Below, in pieces: positions 1-11,000 of a DNA stretch of 64,000 nucleotides. The notes below the pieces were generated by a model. The model had not been told where the DNA came from and did not search any database. It was given only the letters and a program-made list of their open reading frames with translations. The stretch lies in the NCBI RefSeq assembly GCF_011634775.1, contig NZ_JAALXT010000004.1, positions 124,001-188,000 of the forward strand. Reading direction: 5' to 3'. The DNA comes from Thalassoroseus pseudoceratinae (lineage in GTDB: Bacteria; Planctomycetota; Planctomycetia; Planctomycetales; Planctomycetaceae). The number at the start of each line of letters is the position of its first letter. The stretch's first letter is position 1. A program made the translations under genes and the position numbers.

Positions 1-11
1 AGGACATCTGG

Positions 12-1220
12 TTAACGATCGGAGTTCAAAAACGACTGGTAAGTCTGGTCGAGAAATGGTTGAACCAAGCGTTCGAGTGGTTCATTTTCGATGAGGAAAG
101 CATCGTGCCCATAGGGGCTGCTCAACTCGATGAAGCTCACATGCCGACGAGCCTTGAGCAATGCCGATACCAACTCGCGGCTTTGGTCGGTTGGAAACAA
201 CCAATCGGTTGTGTAGCTGACGACGAGAAACCGGGCATCAGTATTTCCCAGGGCCGCTTCAAGCGAACCGTGTCGGTCCGCGAGATTGAAATAGTCCATC
301 GCCTTAGTCAGATACAAATAGCTATTGGCGTCGAACCGCTCTACGAACCGTTCACCCTGGTAGTGCAGATAGCTTTCGATTTGGAATTCGGTTTCTTTGC
401 CAAGATCGTAAGCCAGTTTGTCGCTGTGTTGCAGCCGCCGGCCAAATTTCATTTCGATGGATGCTTCGGACAGATACGTAATGTGGGCTAGCATTCTCGC
501 GACAGCCAACCCGTATCTTGGACCTTCTTCCGGCGTGTATCGTCCGCTATGGAACTCCGGATCGGAGACAATCGCCCGTCGCCCAACCGTGTTGAATGCA
601 ATCCCCTGAGCCGACAAATGGGCCGCTGACGCCAACACAACCGCTGCATTCAAGCGATCCGGATACCGAGCCGCCCATTCAAGAACTTGCATGCCTCCGA
701 GACTGCCACCAACCACGGCGAGCAATCGATCGATCCCCAAATGTGTGACCAACGCCGCGTGGACATCGACGATATCCTCAATCGTGATCACCGGGAAATC
801 GCTGCTGTACCGTTCGCCCGTTTCGGGATTGAGACAGCCGGGCCCGGTCGTCCCCATGCATCCGCCAAGAACATTCGCACAGATCACGAAATACCGGTCG
901 GTGTCCAACATCTTGCCGGGACCGATGAACGCGTCCCACCAGCCGGGTTTGCGATCTTCTCCCGAATGCCACCCCGCTGCGTGGGCGTCTCCAGTGAGAG
1001 CATGGCAAACAAAAACGGCATTGTTGCGGTCGGAATTCAAACTTCCGTAAGTCTCATAGGCCACAGTAATTGGGCCTAGTTCTCGACCGCTAGCCAGCCG
1101 AAGTTTTTCGGAGGACTCGAACAGCGTTACGGTTTGCGTCTCGACCATACCGACGGAATCCGGTGGTAATTCGAACACCGGTTGCTCATCCGTTGGTTTG
1201 GGAATCGATTCTGTTGACAT
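12..1220 (-). CDS. metX: Homoserine O-acetyltransferase MetX
   Basis: Acyl-CoA-dependent acylation of homoserine, the first committed step of methionine synthesis by the direct sulfhydrylation or transsulfuration route; cytoplasmic. The 402-residue protein is an alpha/beta hydrolase of usual MetX length. The nucleophile elbow GGSLGGMQ puts the serine near residue 173. The Asp and His of the triad are in TDWLFPTDQS and SPYGHDAFL near the C-terminus. GCMGTTGP, typical of the family, precedes the elbow. The ATG at 1220 is followed by about 25 non-conserved residues before the family core. It ends 11 bases from the window edge, so its downstream neighbour is not visible. Acetyl versus succinyl specificity cannot be decided from the sequence alone; acetyl is the default for this family. 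Confidence 0.95.
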   Translation of the reverse strand: MSTESIPKPTDEQPVFELPPDSVGMVETQTVTLFESSEKLRLASGRELGPITVAYETYGSLNSDRNNAVFVCHALTGDAHAAGWHSGEDRKPGWWDAFIGPGKMLDTDRYFVICANVLGGCMGTTGPGCLNPETGERYSSDFPVITIEDIVDVHAALVTHLGIDRLLAVVGGSLGGMQVLEWAARYPDRLNAAVVLASAAHLSAQGIAFNTVGRRAIVSDPEFHSGRYTPEEGPRYGLAVARMLAHITYLSEASIEMKFGRRLQHSDKLAYDLGKETEFQIESYLHYQGERFVERFDANSYLYLTKAMDYFNLADRHGSLEAALGNTDARFLVVSYTTDWLFPTDQSRELVSALLKARRHVSFIELSSPYGHDAFLIENEPLERLVQPFLDQTYQSFLNSDR

Positions 1221-1512
1221 AATTTCCCAAGTATAAGCTGGCCCGCGGCATTTTTCGAGTGAACGCCTCTAGTGAGAAATGCCGGATTGGGCTAAAACGC
1301 CTCCCAAACTCAACATTACGGAGTCGCGATTCGTCGTTTGCGTTTGAATGACGGGTCAAAACGAGATCGGTTGAGTCACGATTGCTGAATTGAAACGTGT
1401 CCGATGTTGTTCGGCCGGATTATGGTTCTTGGTCGGCGTGATCGTTGCGAGCCTTTGCAATGCTCGCTCGACTTCATCCCGACGGAAAAGTGAATTGCTT
1501 GAGGACGATGGC

Positions 1513-1944
1513 ATGAACTTTCATCAATGGGCGAGTCGAATGACGGCCGGCATGGTTGTTGGTGGGTTGGCAACTCTTTGCGGTTGTGGAAACCCTCCGA
1601 TCTTCGACTTCGGAAAAGCCAATGCCGAAGCTGCGGCGGCGGAATTGGACAAACATCGCACTCAGTTCCGTAGCGAAGGCGATTCAGATTCCCTTCGTTG
1701 GTTGTTCGCAAACCAACTTGCGACCGGAATGTCGCTGGACCAAGTCAGCGAAATTCTCGGCAAACCCGGAGAGCAGGTTCACGGCGATACATACATCAAA
1801 GCCAAAGTCTCCGGGGTCCGCCGCACTGATGAAACTTACCGCTGGGGTCCGGATAACAAGGGCCAAGTCTACTACCTCTTCTTCCGTGACGAGAAATTGA
1901 CCGCATTCAATCCCGACGACTATCGGAAAATGGATTTCGATTAA
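1513..1944 (+). CDS. Small putative lipoprotein, SmpA/OmlA-like features
   Basis: A 143-residue protein of unknown function. The start at 1513 is chosen because GAGG lies at 1501-1504, 8 bases upstream, and because the protein then begins with a signal sequence ending in LATLCGCG, a plausible lipobox. A longer frame from a TTG at 1390 would add 41 poorly organised residues. The mature part contains a segment (LATGMSLDQVSEILGKPGEQ) that resembles the 'G-M-s-x-x-q-V-x-x-l-lG-x-P' signature of BamE/SmpA-like folds, followed by YRWGPDNKGQVYYLFFRDEKL, a hairpin-like end. The BamE-like relation is inference from this motif. No operon partner; metX is divergent and rlmN convergent. Confidence 0.7.
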   Translation: MNFHQWASRMTAGMVVGGLATLCGCGNPPIFDFGKANAEAAAAELDKHRTQFRSEGDSDSLRWLFANQLATGMSLDQVSEILGKPGEQVHGDTYIKAKVSGVRRTDETYRWGPDNKGQVYYLFFRDEKLTAFNPDDYRKMDFD

Positions 1945-2028
1945 GGCCAGTCGCAATTCGCCAGAGACGTTCCAACGCTGCGACGTACTAGCTCACCACA
2001 CGGAATTCCCTCACCCGCGAAACCTGCG

Positions 2029-3087
<1,059 letters not shown>

Positions 3088-3145
3088 AGCAGGAGAGACC
3101 AACGAGAAAGGCAAAACAATCGGAATGGGTAGATCGGCCGGCGTG

Positions 3146-4078
3146 TTATTCCGGCAGACTCACCGGACGACCATCGAAGCGGTTGGCCAACTTTTGGTAA
3201 ATCCCCATCCGACCGCCTTGACCGGGCAGGGACTCAATTCGATCCGAGAGAAACTTCACAGAACCGTCAGCGAACAAGAAATTCGCACCGCCATCGTGCA
3301 GACTCGAGAAGGAACGCGGTCCGTTATTCAAACGAGAAATGTGATGGCAATCGGTCACTTGGTCATTCTCAAATTCATTGGCACCAACTCCCGGCCAAAT
3401 GCCGGCTCCGCTGGTCACACACCGTTCGCCGACCAGGAACGTATTTGCGGTGCCGTCGGTGATCGATTCCAGGCCGATTGCGCTGTTCCAACAAAAAATC
3501 CCATTGGATTCCTTCGGAGTCGGCAATTGACCTGGCCACGATGCCGTCCGGCGACCAGTGATCCATCGCGGCAAAGCGGTGTCACCAAAGTTGCCGGAGT
3601 AGTTGGACGTCGCGTAACCTCCGCGAGCCGGATTGAGATCCATCATCAAATCGGCGGGGCATCGGTAGGCGGAAACAGAAGTTTGCAAGAGTTTCGCTGC
3701 ATCCGCTTTTGGGAACGGTTGTTCGAAACTAAGTTCGGCATCGATTTCGTTAATCAAGGATATCTCGTCCAGAAATCCCAACAGACTACACTGCCATCCG
3801 TAACCACCGCCGCGACCGGCTTCGTTCGTCGTCTGATACCACCCGGAAGGAAAGACGTCGGCCGTCTCTTGGTAGGCTTGCAACGCCAGACCAATGTTCT
3901 TCAGACGCTCCCCACATTGGGTGCGACGGGCCACACTTCGGCTTTGCTCAACGGCTGGTAACGTCAGCACGCCCAACAAACCCACGACGGCCACACAAAT
4001 CGTGAATTCGGTGATTGTCCACCCGCGTCGACCGGCATTCTCACGTCGGCTCTGATGATGATGTGCGGAATTGATCAC
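3146..4078 (-). CDS. DUF1559 family protein with pilin-like N-terminus
   Basis: A 310-residue member of the planctomycete DUF1559 family: a type IV pilin-like N-terminal helix followed by a beta-rich domain. The helix begins GWTITEFTICVAVVGLLG, keeping Glu at +5 after the putative cleavage Gly but with Trp at +1 instead of Phe. The conserved RRTQCGERLKNIGLALQAY block follows ([17 protein letters not shown] in relatives). Near the C-terminus LHDGGANFLFADGSVKFLSD matches the family's 'H-x-G-G-x-x-x-x-x-D-G-S-V' signature. The start is a GTG overlapping the upstream lipoprotein stop as GTGA (4075-4078), implying translational coupling. Function of the family is unknown; expected to be membrane-anchored or assembled by a pilin-type system. 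Confidence 0.85.
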   Translation of the reverse strand: MINSAHHHQSRRENAGRRGWTITEFTICVAVVGLLGVLTLPAVEQSRSVARRTQCGERLKNIGLALQAYQETADVFPSGWYQTTNEAGRGGGYGWQCSLLGFLDEISLINEIDAELSFEQPFPKADAAKLLQTSVSAYRCPADLMMDLNPARGGYATSNYSGNFGDTALPRWITGRRTASWPGQLPTPKESNGIFCWNSAIGLESITDGTANTFLVGERCVTSGAGIWPGVGANEFENDQVTDCHHISRLNNGPRSFSSLHDGGANFLFADGSVKFLSDRIESLPGQGGRMGIYQKLANRFDGRPVSLPE

Positions 4079-5097
4079 AATGATTCATCTCGCGGGGACA
4101 ACAGCTTGGAAAGTTCCGTGGGCCATCCGTAGGCCCGCCAGTCGTCACCGATCCGCTCGAATCGGAGTGTCACACGGACATCGGCCGGTTGTTGCTGGGA
4201 TTGTTGGAACAACACAGACCGAACCGGTAGCGAATCATCGAAGAATCGCCAACTCCCGTCAACCAACTCAAAGCGAATCATTCGCCCGTTGTGCTCAAAA
4301 GTGGCCACCGTTCCGTCTTCCTTGAGGACAGGAGTCTGCTGGGCAAGCGTCCGCAACTCGGTTTCCATCGCGGTGACCATAGCCGGGCTATGCCCAAGAA
4401 ACTGAACGAGTTCCAAACCGTTCGGTCCGGCGGCGTAGTCTCGGAAGTCCGATGGCGGCAGCATCTTACTGATAAACGTTGGCAACGCACCGCCTGCTAA
4501 CGCATCTGCCGCTTGCATCAGGCATTCAGACAGGTCATCCGAAAACCCCGGCGGCAACGTCACGGAATCAGCATGCGGATCGGTCAAGCTCGGAATTTGA
4601 CTCTTTGGCGGGTGGGATTCCGGCAGAATGAGCGTTAACTCCACCAAACCCGTGTCCGCACTCGACGGGAGCTCAGCTTGGGCTGCTAACTCGTAGATTT
4701 GTCGCAGACGCGATTGCCCATCCGAGTCCGATTGCAGGGCACTTGCGACGGTATCCAGCGTTTGACTCTCTCGGAGTCGCCGAAGTTCTTCGACCGGAAC
4801 ATGCCTCAGCAGGAATTCGCGGAATTCCCCGTTCCGCAACAGAGCGACGGCATCATCGAGTGACGCTCGCAACAATTCCGCCGGTTCCGCAGGAGACGGG
4901 GAGGGTGGTTTCGACTTCGTTTGGTGGCTCTTGAGGTCTGAAGAAGTCGTTGAGTCGGCTTTTCCGCGTTGTTCTGGTTCAACTTCTGGCTTGGACTTTT
5001 TCTGGGGTTCCTCGCCACCACATCCCGCGAGCAGGAACACTCCCAACCCAAATAGAACCAACGAATTCCGATGGGATGAATTCAATAGGAATCGCAT
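4075..5097 (-). CDS. Putative lipoprotein, function unknown
   Basis: A 340-residue protein beginning with a signal peptide and lipobox (FLLAGCGG, cysteine at about residue 24). A Lys/Ser/Pro-rich linker of about 50 residues follows. The remainder is mostly alpha-helical with no recognised domain; a late segment (VATFEHNGRMIRFELVDGSW) looks like a small beta-hairpin near the end. The ATG at 5097 is chosen because the longer open frame to 5349 adds 84 residues that bury the signal peptide. It precedes, and overlaps by 4 bases, the DUF1559 gene, so the two probably form an operon, as in other lipoprotein/DUF1559 pairs here but in the reverse order. Confidence 0.75.
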   Translation of the reverse strand: MRFLLNSSHRNSLVLFGLGVFLLAGCGGEEPQKKSKPEVEPEQRGKADSTTSSDLKSHQTKSKPPSPSPAEPAELLRASLDDAVALLRNGEFREFLLRHVPVEELRRLRESQTLDTVASALQSDSDGQSRLRQIYELAAQAELPSSADTGLVELTLILPESHPPKSQIPSLTDPHADSVTLPPGFSDDLSECLMQAADALAGGALPTFISKMLPPSDFRDYAAGPNGLELVQFLGHSPAMVTAMETELRTLAQQTPVLKEDGTVATFEHNGRMIRFELVDGSWRFFDDSLPVRSVLFQQSQQQPADVRVTLRFERIGDDWRAYGWPTELSKLLSPRDESL

Positions 5098-5337
5098 AGA
5101 GATTGGGAGAAGGCTTGGGAACAGAGAGCCGGACAACCTCCGATTGTACGTCATTGGAAATCGGAACGCGAACCATGACCCCCTGAATTCTTCCGCACCT
5201 TCACAAACTTGACCTAAAAGCAAATGCGTTTTGGGCAGAGTTGATGAAAAAGGGTGTTGAGAGTTACACCGATTTGCGTGACAATCACACTCGTTTGAGC
5301 CAACCCCGCTTCCGATCTCGCAACAAAGCGACACCGC

Positions 5338-7167
5338 ATGACTTCTCAACGAGAGAAACTTTCGACCACATGGTCGCTCTCCGGTCTGTTAGTGCGACTG
5401 TACGCTGCGCTGTGCGAAGCCACGCCAACCCCACCGGATTTGCCCGCGTTTCTCGAAGAACACGCCTCGGTTCCAGATCCGCAAAAAGTGGATGTCTTAT
5501 TTTTCGACCAGTACTATCATTGGCGATTCGGTGGCGGCCGCAAGTGCGAATGGTATTTGGAACATTTCCCCCAAATCGTAGCGACGAAGCAAGTTGCCAC
5601 TGAATTAATCGTCGAAGAGTTCGAATACCGGCAGGAAACGAATTCTCCCCCAACGCTCGATGAATACGCCGAACGATTTCCAGAACTCAGCCAGGCGATT
5701 CGTGAATTGCTAGCTCAGCGTCATCCCAATGATCGATTTGCAATCGCAGCGGGTTGGATTCGCCAGTTATTTCACGGAGGCGGTCTGACACAAACACGCT
5801 TCGACAATTCCCTCGGTTCGATCAATCGGACACTTCCGCACGAACTCACGCAACTTGCGCCGACGAAAACGACATCGGAATCGGACCCCGATAGCTTTCT
5901 CACTGAATATGGAGCGGACGCCGACGCCAGCAGTCCCTTTGCCAGTTTGTCGCCGGATGTGCTTCGTTTGATCGAAAGCGACATGCACGAGGCGGTCTTC
6001 GATCCCGGCGAGTACCTCATGCGTGAAGGCGATGCGGGCGACTCACTCATGGTGCTTATGGATGGCAAAGTCGAGGTCCGGATTCCGACCGTGCAGAAAA
6101 CTCCCCACGTGATCGCGGAAGTCGAAGGGCGACAAATCTTCGGGGAGATGTCCCTCTTGACCCAAGAACCACGAAAAGCCGATGTCCTGGCTTGCACGCC
6201 GTCTCGGGTGATGGTGCTGCCCGCGATTGCGTTCCATAATCTTGCGAAAGATCATCCGGCGATTAGCAACGTGATGACGGCTCTCATCGCACAACGACTG
6301 GGACGCGATGGACAGGCTGATGTCCTTTGGGGACGAACGCTCGGCGAACACTACCGGATCACCGGCCGACTAGGACGGGGCGGGATGGCGGTGGTCTACG
6401 ATGCGATCGACCAACGTGACACCACACGGGTGGCGTTGAAGATGATGAGTCATCGGTTGGTCTACGATGAAGCGGCCCGCGATCAATTTCAGAAAGAAGC
6501 AGACATCATCGAGAGTTTCGATCACCCGCATATCTCACGCATGTTGGGACGCTTCCAAGAATTCCACACGTTTTTCACGGTGATGGAGTTTTGCGATGGC
6601 TGGACACTCGCGGAAATTTTGGGACGCTGCGGGAGTCTCCCCGAAGACATGTCACGAAGCATCGTGGGACAAGTCGCCGAGGCACTCAAGTACGCTCATG
6701 AACGCGGTATCATTCATCGTGATGTCAAACCTGGCAACATTATGGTCCGTCGCGATGGCACCGTGTTACTGATGGATTTCGGGTTAGCCAAGGATGTTGC
6801 CGACACTCACCCCTCGCTTGCTGAAACACTCGTCGGCACGCCCCGCTACATGGCTCCCGAGCAATTGATCGGCAACCCCGTCACAGAGACTGCCGACATT
6901 TTTTCGTTGGGGCTTGTCATGTGGGAATTGTTGATCGGAAGACCAATGCTGCCGGCCTTGGATTGGATAGGGCTGCTCCGAATTCACACGAAATGGGATC
7001 TCAGTCGGCTCGACAATCTCCGTCGCCAAACCGATTTAACGACCTACCGATTTCTGCGATCGGCGTTATCTGCGGAAGCAGACCAACGTGATGTGGATCT
7101 CGACGAACTCATCGGTTGGTCCACTCCGCTCGACATTTCCAAGATCAAAGATCAGCTTCCGAAATAG
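5338..7167 (+). CDS. Ser/Thr protein kinase with N-terminal cyclic-nucleotide-binding domain
   Basis: A 609-residue cytoplasmic eukaryotic-like kinase. Residues 1-130 contain a helical region common at the front of planctomycete kinases. Residues about 200-320 are a cNMP-binding domain: FDPGEYLMREGDAGDSLMVL and the phosphate-binding-cassette-like FGEMSLLTQEPRKADVLA, with Gly-Glu and Arg present. The kinase domain covers about 335-590. It has a glycine loop GRGGMAVVYDA, lysine in VALKMM, catalytic HRDVKPGN (about residue 460), DFGLAKD and MAPEQ, so all catalytic residues are there. There is no transmembrane segment and no PASTA or WD repeats. The order (cNMP domain then kinase) resembles eukaryotic PKG; control by cAMP or cGMP is inference. 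Confidence 0.92.
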   Translation: MTSQREKLSTTWSLSGLLVRLYAALCEATPTPPDLPAFLEEHASVPDPQKVDVLFFDQYYHWRFGGGRKCEWYLEHFPQIVATKQVATELIVEEFEYRQETNSPPTLDEYAERFPELSQAIRELLAQRHPNDRFAIAAGWIRQLFHGGGLTQTRFDNSLGSINRTLPHELTQLAPTKTTSESDPDSFLTEYGADADASSPFASLSPDVLRLIESDMHEAVFDPGEYLMREGDAGDSLMVLMDGKVEVRIPTVQKTPHVIAEVEGRQIFGEMSLLTQEPRKADVLACTPSRVMVLPAIAFHNLAKDHPAISNVMTALIAQRLGRDGQADVLWGRTLGEHYRITGRLGRGGMAVVYDAIDQRDTTRVALKMMSHRLVYDEAARDQFQKEADIIESFDHPHISRMLGRFQEFHTFFTVMEFCDGWTLAEILGRCGSLPEDMSRSIVGQVAEALKYAHERGIIHRDVKPGNIMVRRDGTVLLMDFGLAKDVADTHPSLAETLVGTPRYMAPEQLIGNPVTETADIFSLGLVMWELLIGRPMLPALDWIGLLRIHTKWDLSRLDNLRRQTDLTTYRFLRSALSAEADQRDVDLDELIGWSTPLDISKIKDQLPK

Positions 7168-7173
7168 CGTTCG

Positions 7174-8010
7174 TTACTTGTATTCCAAGTCGACTTTCAC
7201 GCCAAACCCCTTGAGCGTTTCGATCTGCTTGGACGCGGCGTCCCCGAGTGGGTTGCCGCCCAGATACAGTCGCCAATACGGTGCGAACTCTTTCTCGCCT
7301 TCGGCGTCTTTCTTCGCCATTCGCACGAGTGGCGTTAAATCCTTGATCTGATTGTTGTGCAGCAGAGTCAGCGATAGTTCTTTCAGCGATGTCAGTGGGG
7401 AAAGGTCTTCGATTTTGTTGTTCCCAAGATCCAAGGTCCGCACCCAACCAAGTTTGGCGACTGGCCCGATATCAACCAAGCCATTGCCCGCCGCATCGAG
7501 AGAGGCCAATTTTTCTAACCCGGTCAACGGGGACAGATCTTGGATGTTGTTGTCGGCAATGTACAACGACGCCATCGCTTTCAATTCTTTCAGGGCTTCA
7601 ATCTTCTCGACCTGATTGCCTTGAAGTTCCAAGTGCTGCAACTTCGTCAGTCCAGAAAGCGGGCCGATATCCTTCAGTTGGTTGTTTGCCAAGTACAAGG
7701 ATTGCAGATTCTTGAGGCTGGCCAACGGCTTCACATCCGTGATTTTGTTGTCCGAGAATTTTGCCTCCGCCAGATTAACACACTTCTCCAAACCGCTGAG
7801 GTTGGCAATCTCGCGACCGTTTGCATGCAGGATATAGACATCCTTCAAGTCGTCCGCCTTGAGTTCGTCTTTTTCCCCCTTCTTCAACGTGTCCCGAATA
7901 ACGGCCGTCAAATTGGCATCAGGAAAGAGGTCTTCGGCACACACGTAATCCGTGACGAAAAACACGACAGCAATGAGACACGCGAGACGATGAAAAACGG
8001 TTCGACACAT
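7174..8010 (-). CDS. Secreted leucine-rich-repeat protein (internalin-like LRR)
   Basis: A 278-residue exported protein. It has a signal peptide ending near YVCAEDLF, an N-terminal cap (FPDANLTAVIRDTL), then about seven regular 22-residue repeats of the SDS22/internalin type with the pattern L-x-x-L-x-L-x-x-N-x-I-x-D-I-x-P-L. The repeats run from about residue 80 to 235. A short capping segment with GNPLGDAASKQIETL ends the protein. GGAG lies about 10 bases upstream of the ATG. It converges on the kinase gene with a 6-base gap. LRR proteins of this type bind other proteins; no ligand can be named. Confidence 0.85.
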   Translation of the reverse strand: MCRTVFHRLACLIAVVFFVTDYVCAEDLFPDANLTAVIRDTLKKGEKDELKADDLKDVYILHANGREIANLSGLEKCVNLAEAKFSDNKITDVKPLASLKNLQSLYLANNQLKDIGPLSGLTKLQHLELQGNQVEKIEALKELKAMASLYIADNNIQDLSPLTGLEKLASLDAAGNGLVDIGPVAKLGWVRTLDLGNNKIEDLSPLTSLKELSLTLLHNNQIKDLTPLVRMAKKDAEGEKEFAPYWRLYLGGNPLGDAASKQIETLKGFGVKVDLEYK

Positions 8011-8092
8011 AGTTGACTCTCCACCGGTACATCAGAGTGAGATAATTTGCATGAGGCTACGATTCACGAGTTTGACAAAATGTTACGGTACA

Positions 8093-11000
8093 TCAAACCG
8101 AATCGGAGGAACAACCACTCGCCTCCAGGCTCATCACTTCTTGAATGGTTTCTTCGAGCCCATCGAGACTGACTGGCTTCGTCAGATGCCGTTCGAAACC
8201 CGCTTTGCGACTGTTGCGGATGTCGTCTTCCATGCCGAAGCCGCTCAACGCGATTCCGCGAATGCCTCGGTTGGCGGACTGAGCCCGTAGATGTCGAATG
8301 ACATCCAAGCCGCTTCCATCCGGCAAACCGATATCGCTGATCACCAGGTCAAATCGTGCGGTATCCGAAATGACGCGTACCTCTTCGACACTCGACGCCG
8401 CTTTGACGTCGTAGCCAAACATTTTGAGCAACTTGGACATCATCCGCAGGGTGTCCTCGTGATCCTCCACCAACAGCACTTGAAGTTTGGACCGTTCTTT
8501 TCTTCGGGGCGAACGGGGTTTTTGCGATTCGCGGACACGGTCAGCACCAATCACTGGGAAGCTAACGATAAACGTTGCTCCTTTATCCACGCCCTCGCTG
8601 ACAGCCGTCAACGAAGCGTTCTTGTGCATCTTCACGAGTGCCCGGGAAATTGCCAGCCCCAGACCGAGTCCACCAAACTGCCGCGTGACCGTCCGCTCGC
8701 CCTGTTCAAATGCACTGAAGATTCGTGGCAGCACATCCGGGGCAATACCCACGCCGCTGTCCGCGATTTCCACGACGAGACGATCGGTGTTTTCTTCGTC
8801 ATCGCTGCTTTCCATTCGTGTTCGCAGCGAAATACGCCCACCGTGCGGCGTGAATTTGACGGCATTGTTGATCAGATTCCAGAAGACTTGCTGAACTCGC
8901 GCGGGGTCCGCCCAGATAAAGCAATTCCCCGCCCGCATGGCCTGCGTGACTTCCAATTGCCGCGTGTCGATGTCGGCCTGACAGATTTCCAACGCTCGAC
9001 GTAACGTTGCGTGTGCGTCGACGGCTTCAAAGTGAAGTTCGATTTTTCCACGATTGATCCGCGTCAGATCGAGCAAATCGTCAATCAGCCGCGCTTCCAT
9101 CTCGACGTTGCGACGAATCATCGTCATCTCTTCGCGGAACTCGGCGGGGAGGTTGTCCCGAGTGGCCATGTAATTGACTGTGGCCAAGACCGGCGTGAGA
9201 GGGGTGCGAAGTTCGTGGCTGAGAATGGCCAGGAACCGATCTTTCGCTTTGTTGGCAGCCTCGGCTAACTCTTTCGCCTCGCGGAGTTCACTTTCGGCCT
9301 TTTTCGGAGCCGTGATGTCACGGGCGATCCCCATGACACCGCTGATCTTTCCACTCTCATCGCGATGGGGAAGTTTCGTGATGTGAAAAAGTTGCTTCTT
9401 GCCATCAATAATTCGTTCTTGTTCCCAACTATGCGGTTCTCCCGTCGCGATGACCGCCTGGTCGATTTCCCGAATCGTACGAACCACTTCCGGCGTGAAG
9501 AACTTGTCATCGGTTTGCCCGAGGATCTTGTCCTTCTGGCGGTTCATGTTGCGAGCGCCGGCGGAATTGATCATCAAATACCGCCCTTTAGTGTCCTTGA
9601 CGAACACCGCATCGCCGATGCCTTCCGTCACCGCGTGAAGCAGAGAGTACGCTTTTCGCAACGACGCCTGACTGCGTCGATGTTCCGTGATCAGCCGACG
9701 AACTTTCGCCCGCAGTTCCTCCGCCGAGAACGGTTTGTTGAGATAGCTCATCACGCCTTCATTGAGCAGTTTGACGTGCAGATTGTTGTCCGCGCGTGCG
9801 GTAAGCAACACGATCGGCACGCCTTCCATTTCTGGTCGACAGCGGACCTCTCGGACAAACTCCTCGCCACTCATGCGGGGCATCATCATGTCAGTCAGGA
9901 TTAAATCCGGCCGAAGCTGCAACGCCTTTTGCAATCCCTCGTGACCATCAAATGCCGTCGCAACCCGGTACTCCTCGGAAATTGTCTCCGCGAGGAAGCT
10001 GTTCATATCCGGGTTATCTTCGATCACCAGAATCAACGGGGCATCTGCCTGACAGACCGGCAACCGTCGCGAACGGGGTCGCCGATACGTCCGTAGTTCC
10101 TCAATCGTTGTTTTCCCGAGGTCCGTCGCTGTCACCGAATGACGGTTGGCCGGTGTCACTTTGACATCACGTGGGGCCCGCAATGGGACTTCGACGAAGA
10201 AAACCGCTCCGCCGCCAGGTGCCTCATCAACCCGCACTTTTCCGCGATGCAGGGTGATAAATTCTTTCACGATCGACAGCCCCAATCCGGTGCCGCCGAC
10301 GTTCCGGTTCACGCCACAATCGACCTGTCGAAATCGCTCGAAAATCCGTGTCCGCTGCTGGGGTGAAATTCCGATTCCGGAATCTTGAACGGAAAACACC
10401 GCGCCTTCCGGTGTCTGATGCAGCGAAAACACGATGGTTCCGCCGTCGGGAGTAAACTTGAACGCGTTGGAAAGCAGGTTCAGCAACACGCGTTGAATTT
10501 TCTCAGGATCGACTTGGCCCGGCAGTTGATCCGGTGTCTCGATCACAAAATCGATGTCGCGTTCCTCGGCCAATCCCTCGAAATGAGACGCCACAAATCG
10601 AGCCACACAGGCGAAATCACACTCCTGGTAACTCAGGACCATTGCTTCGGCTTCAAGCTTCGACAGGTCCAACAAATTATTGACCCGTTTCAGCAGCAAT
10701 CCAGCATTGCGTTCGACGATTTGCAATTCGCGGCGTTGCTTCTGAGAGAGCGATTTGTTCGACAACCAATTGCGAACCGGCCCAAGGATTAACGTCAATG
10801 GGGTTCGTAGCTCGTGGCTAACATTGGCGAAGAACTGCGTCTTGAGTTGGTCGAATTCTTTCAGCTGTTCGTAGAGGACGCGGCGTTCTTCTGTCTTCCG
10901 CTCGACTTCGCGTTCCGCTTGTTTCCGCTCGGTGATGTCGCGTGCTTCCAACAACAAGCGAACGATTTGGCCATCGCTGTCACGGAGCGGTCGGATGGAC

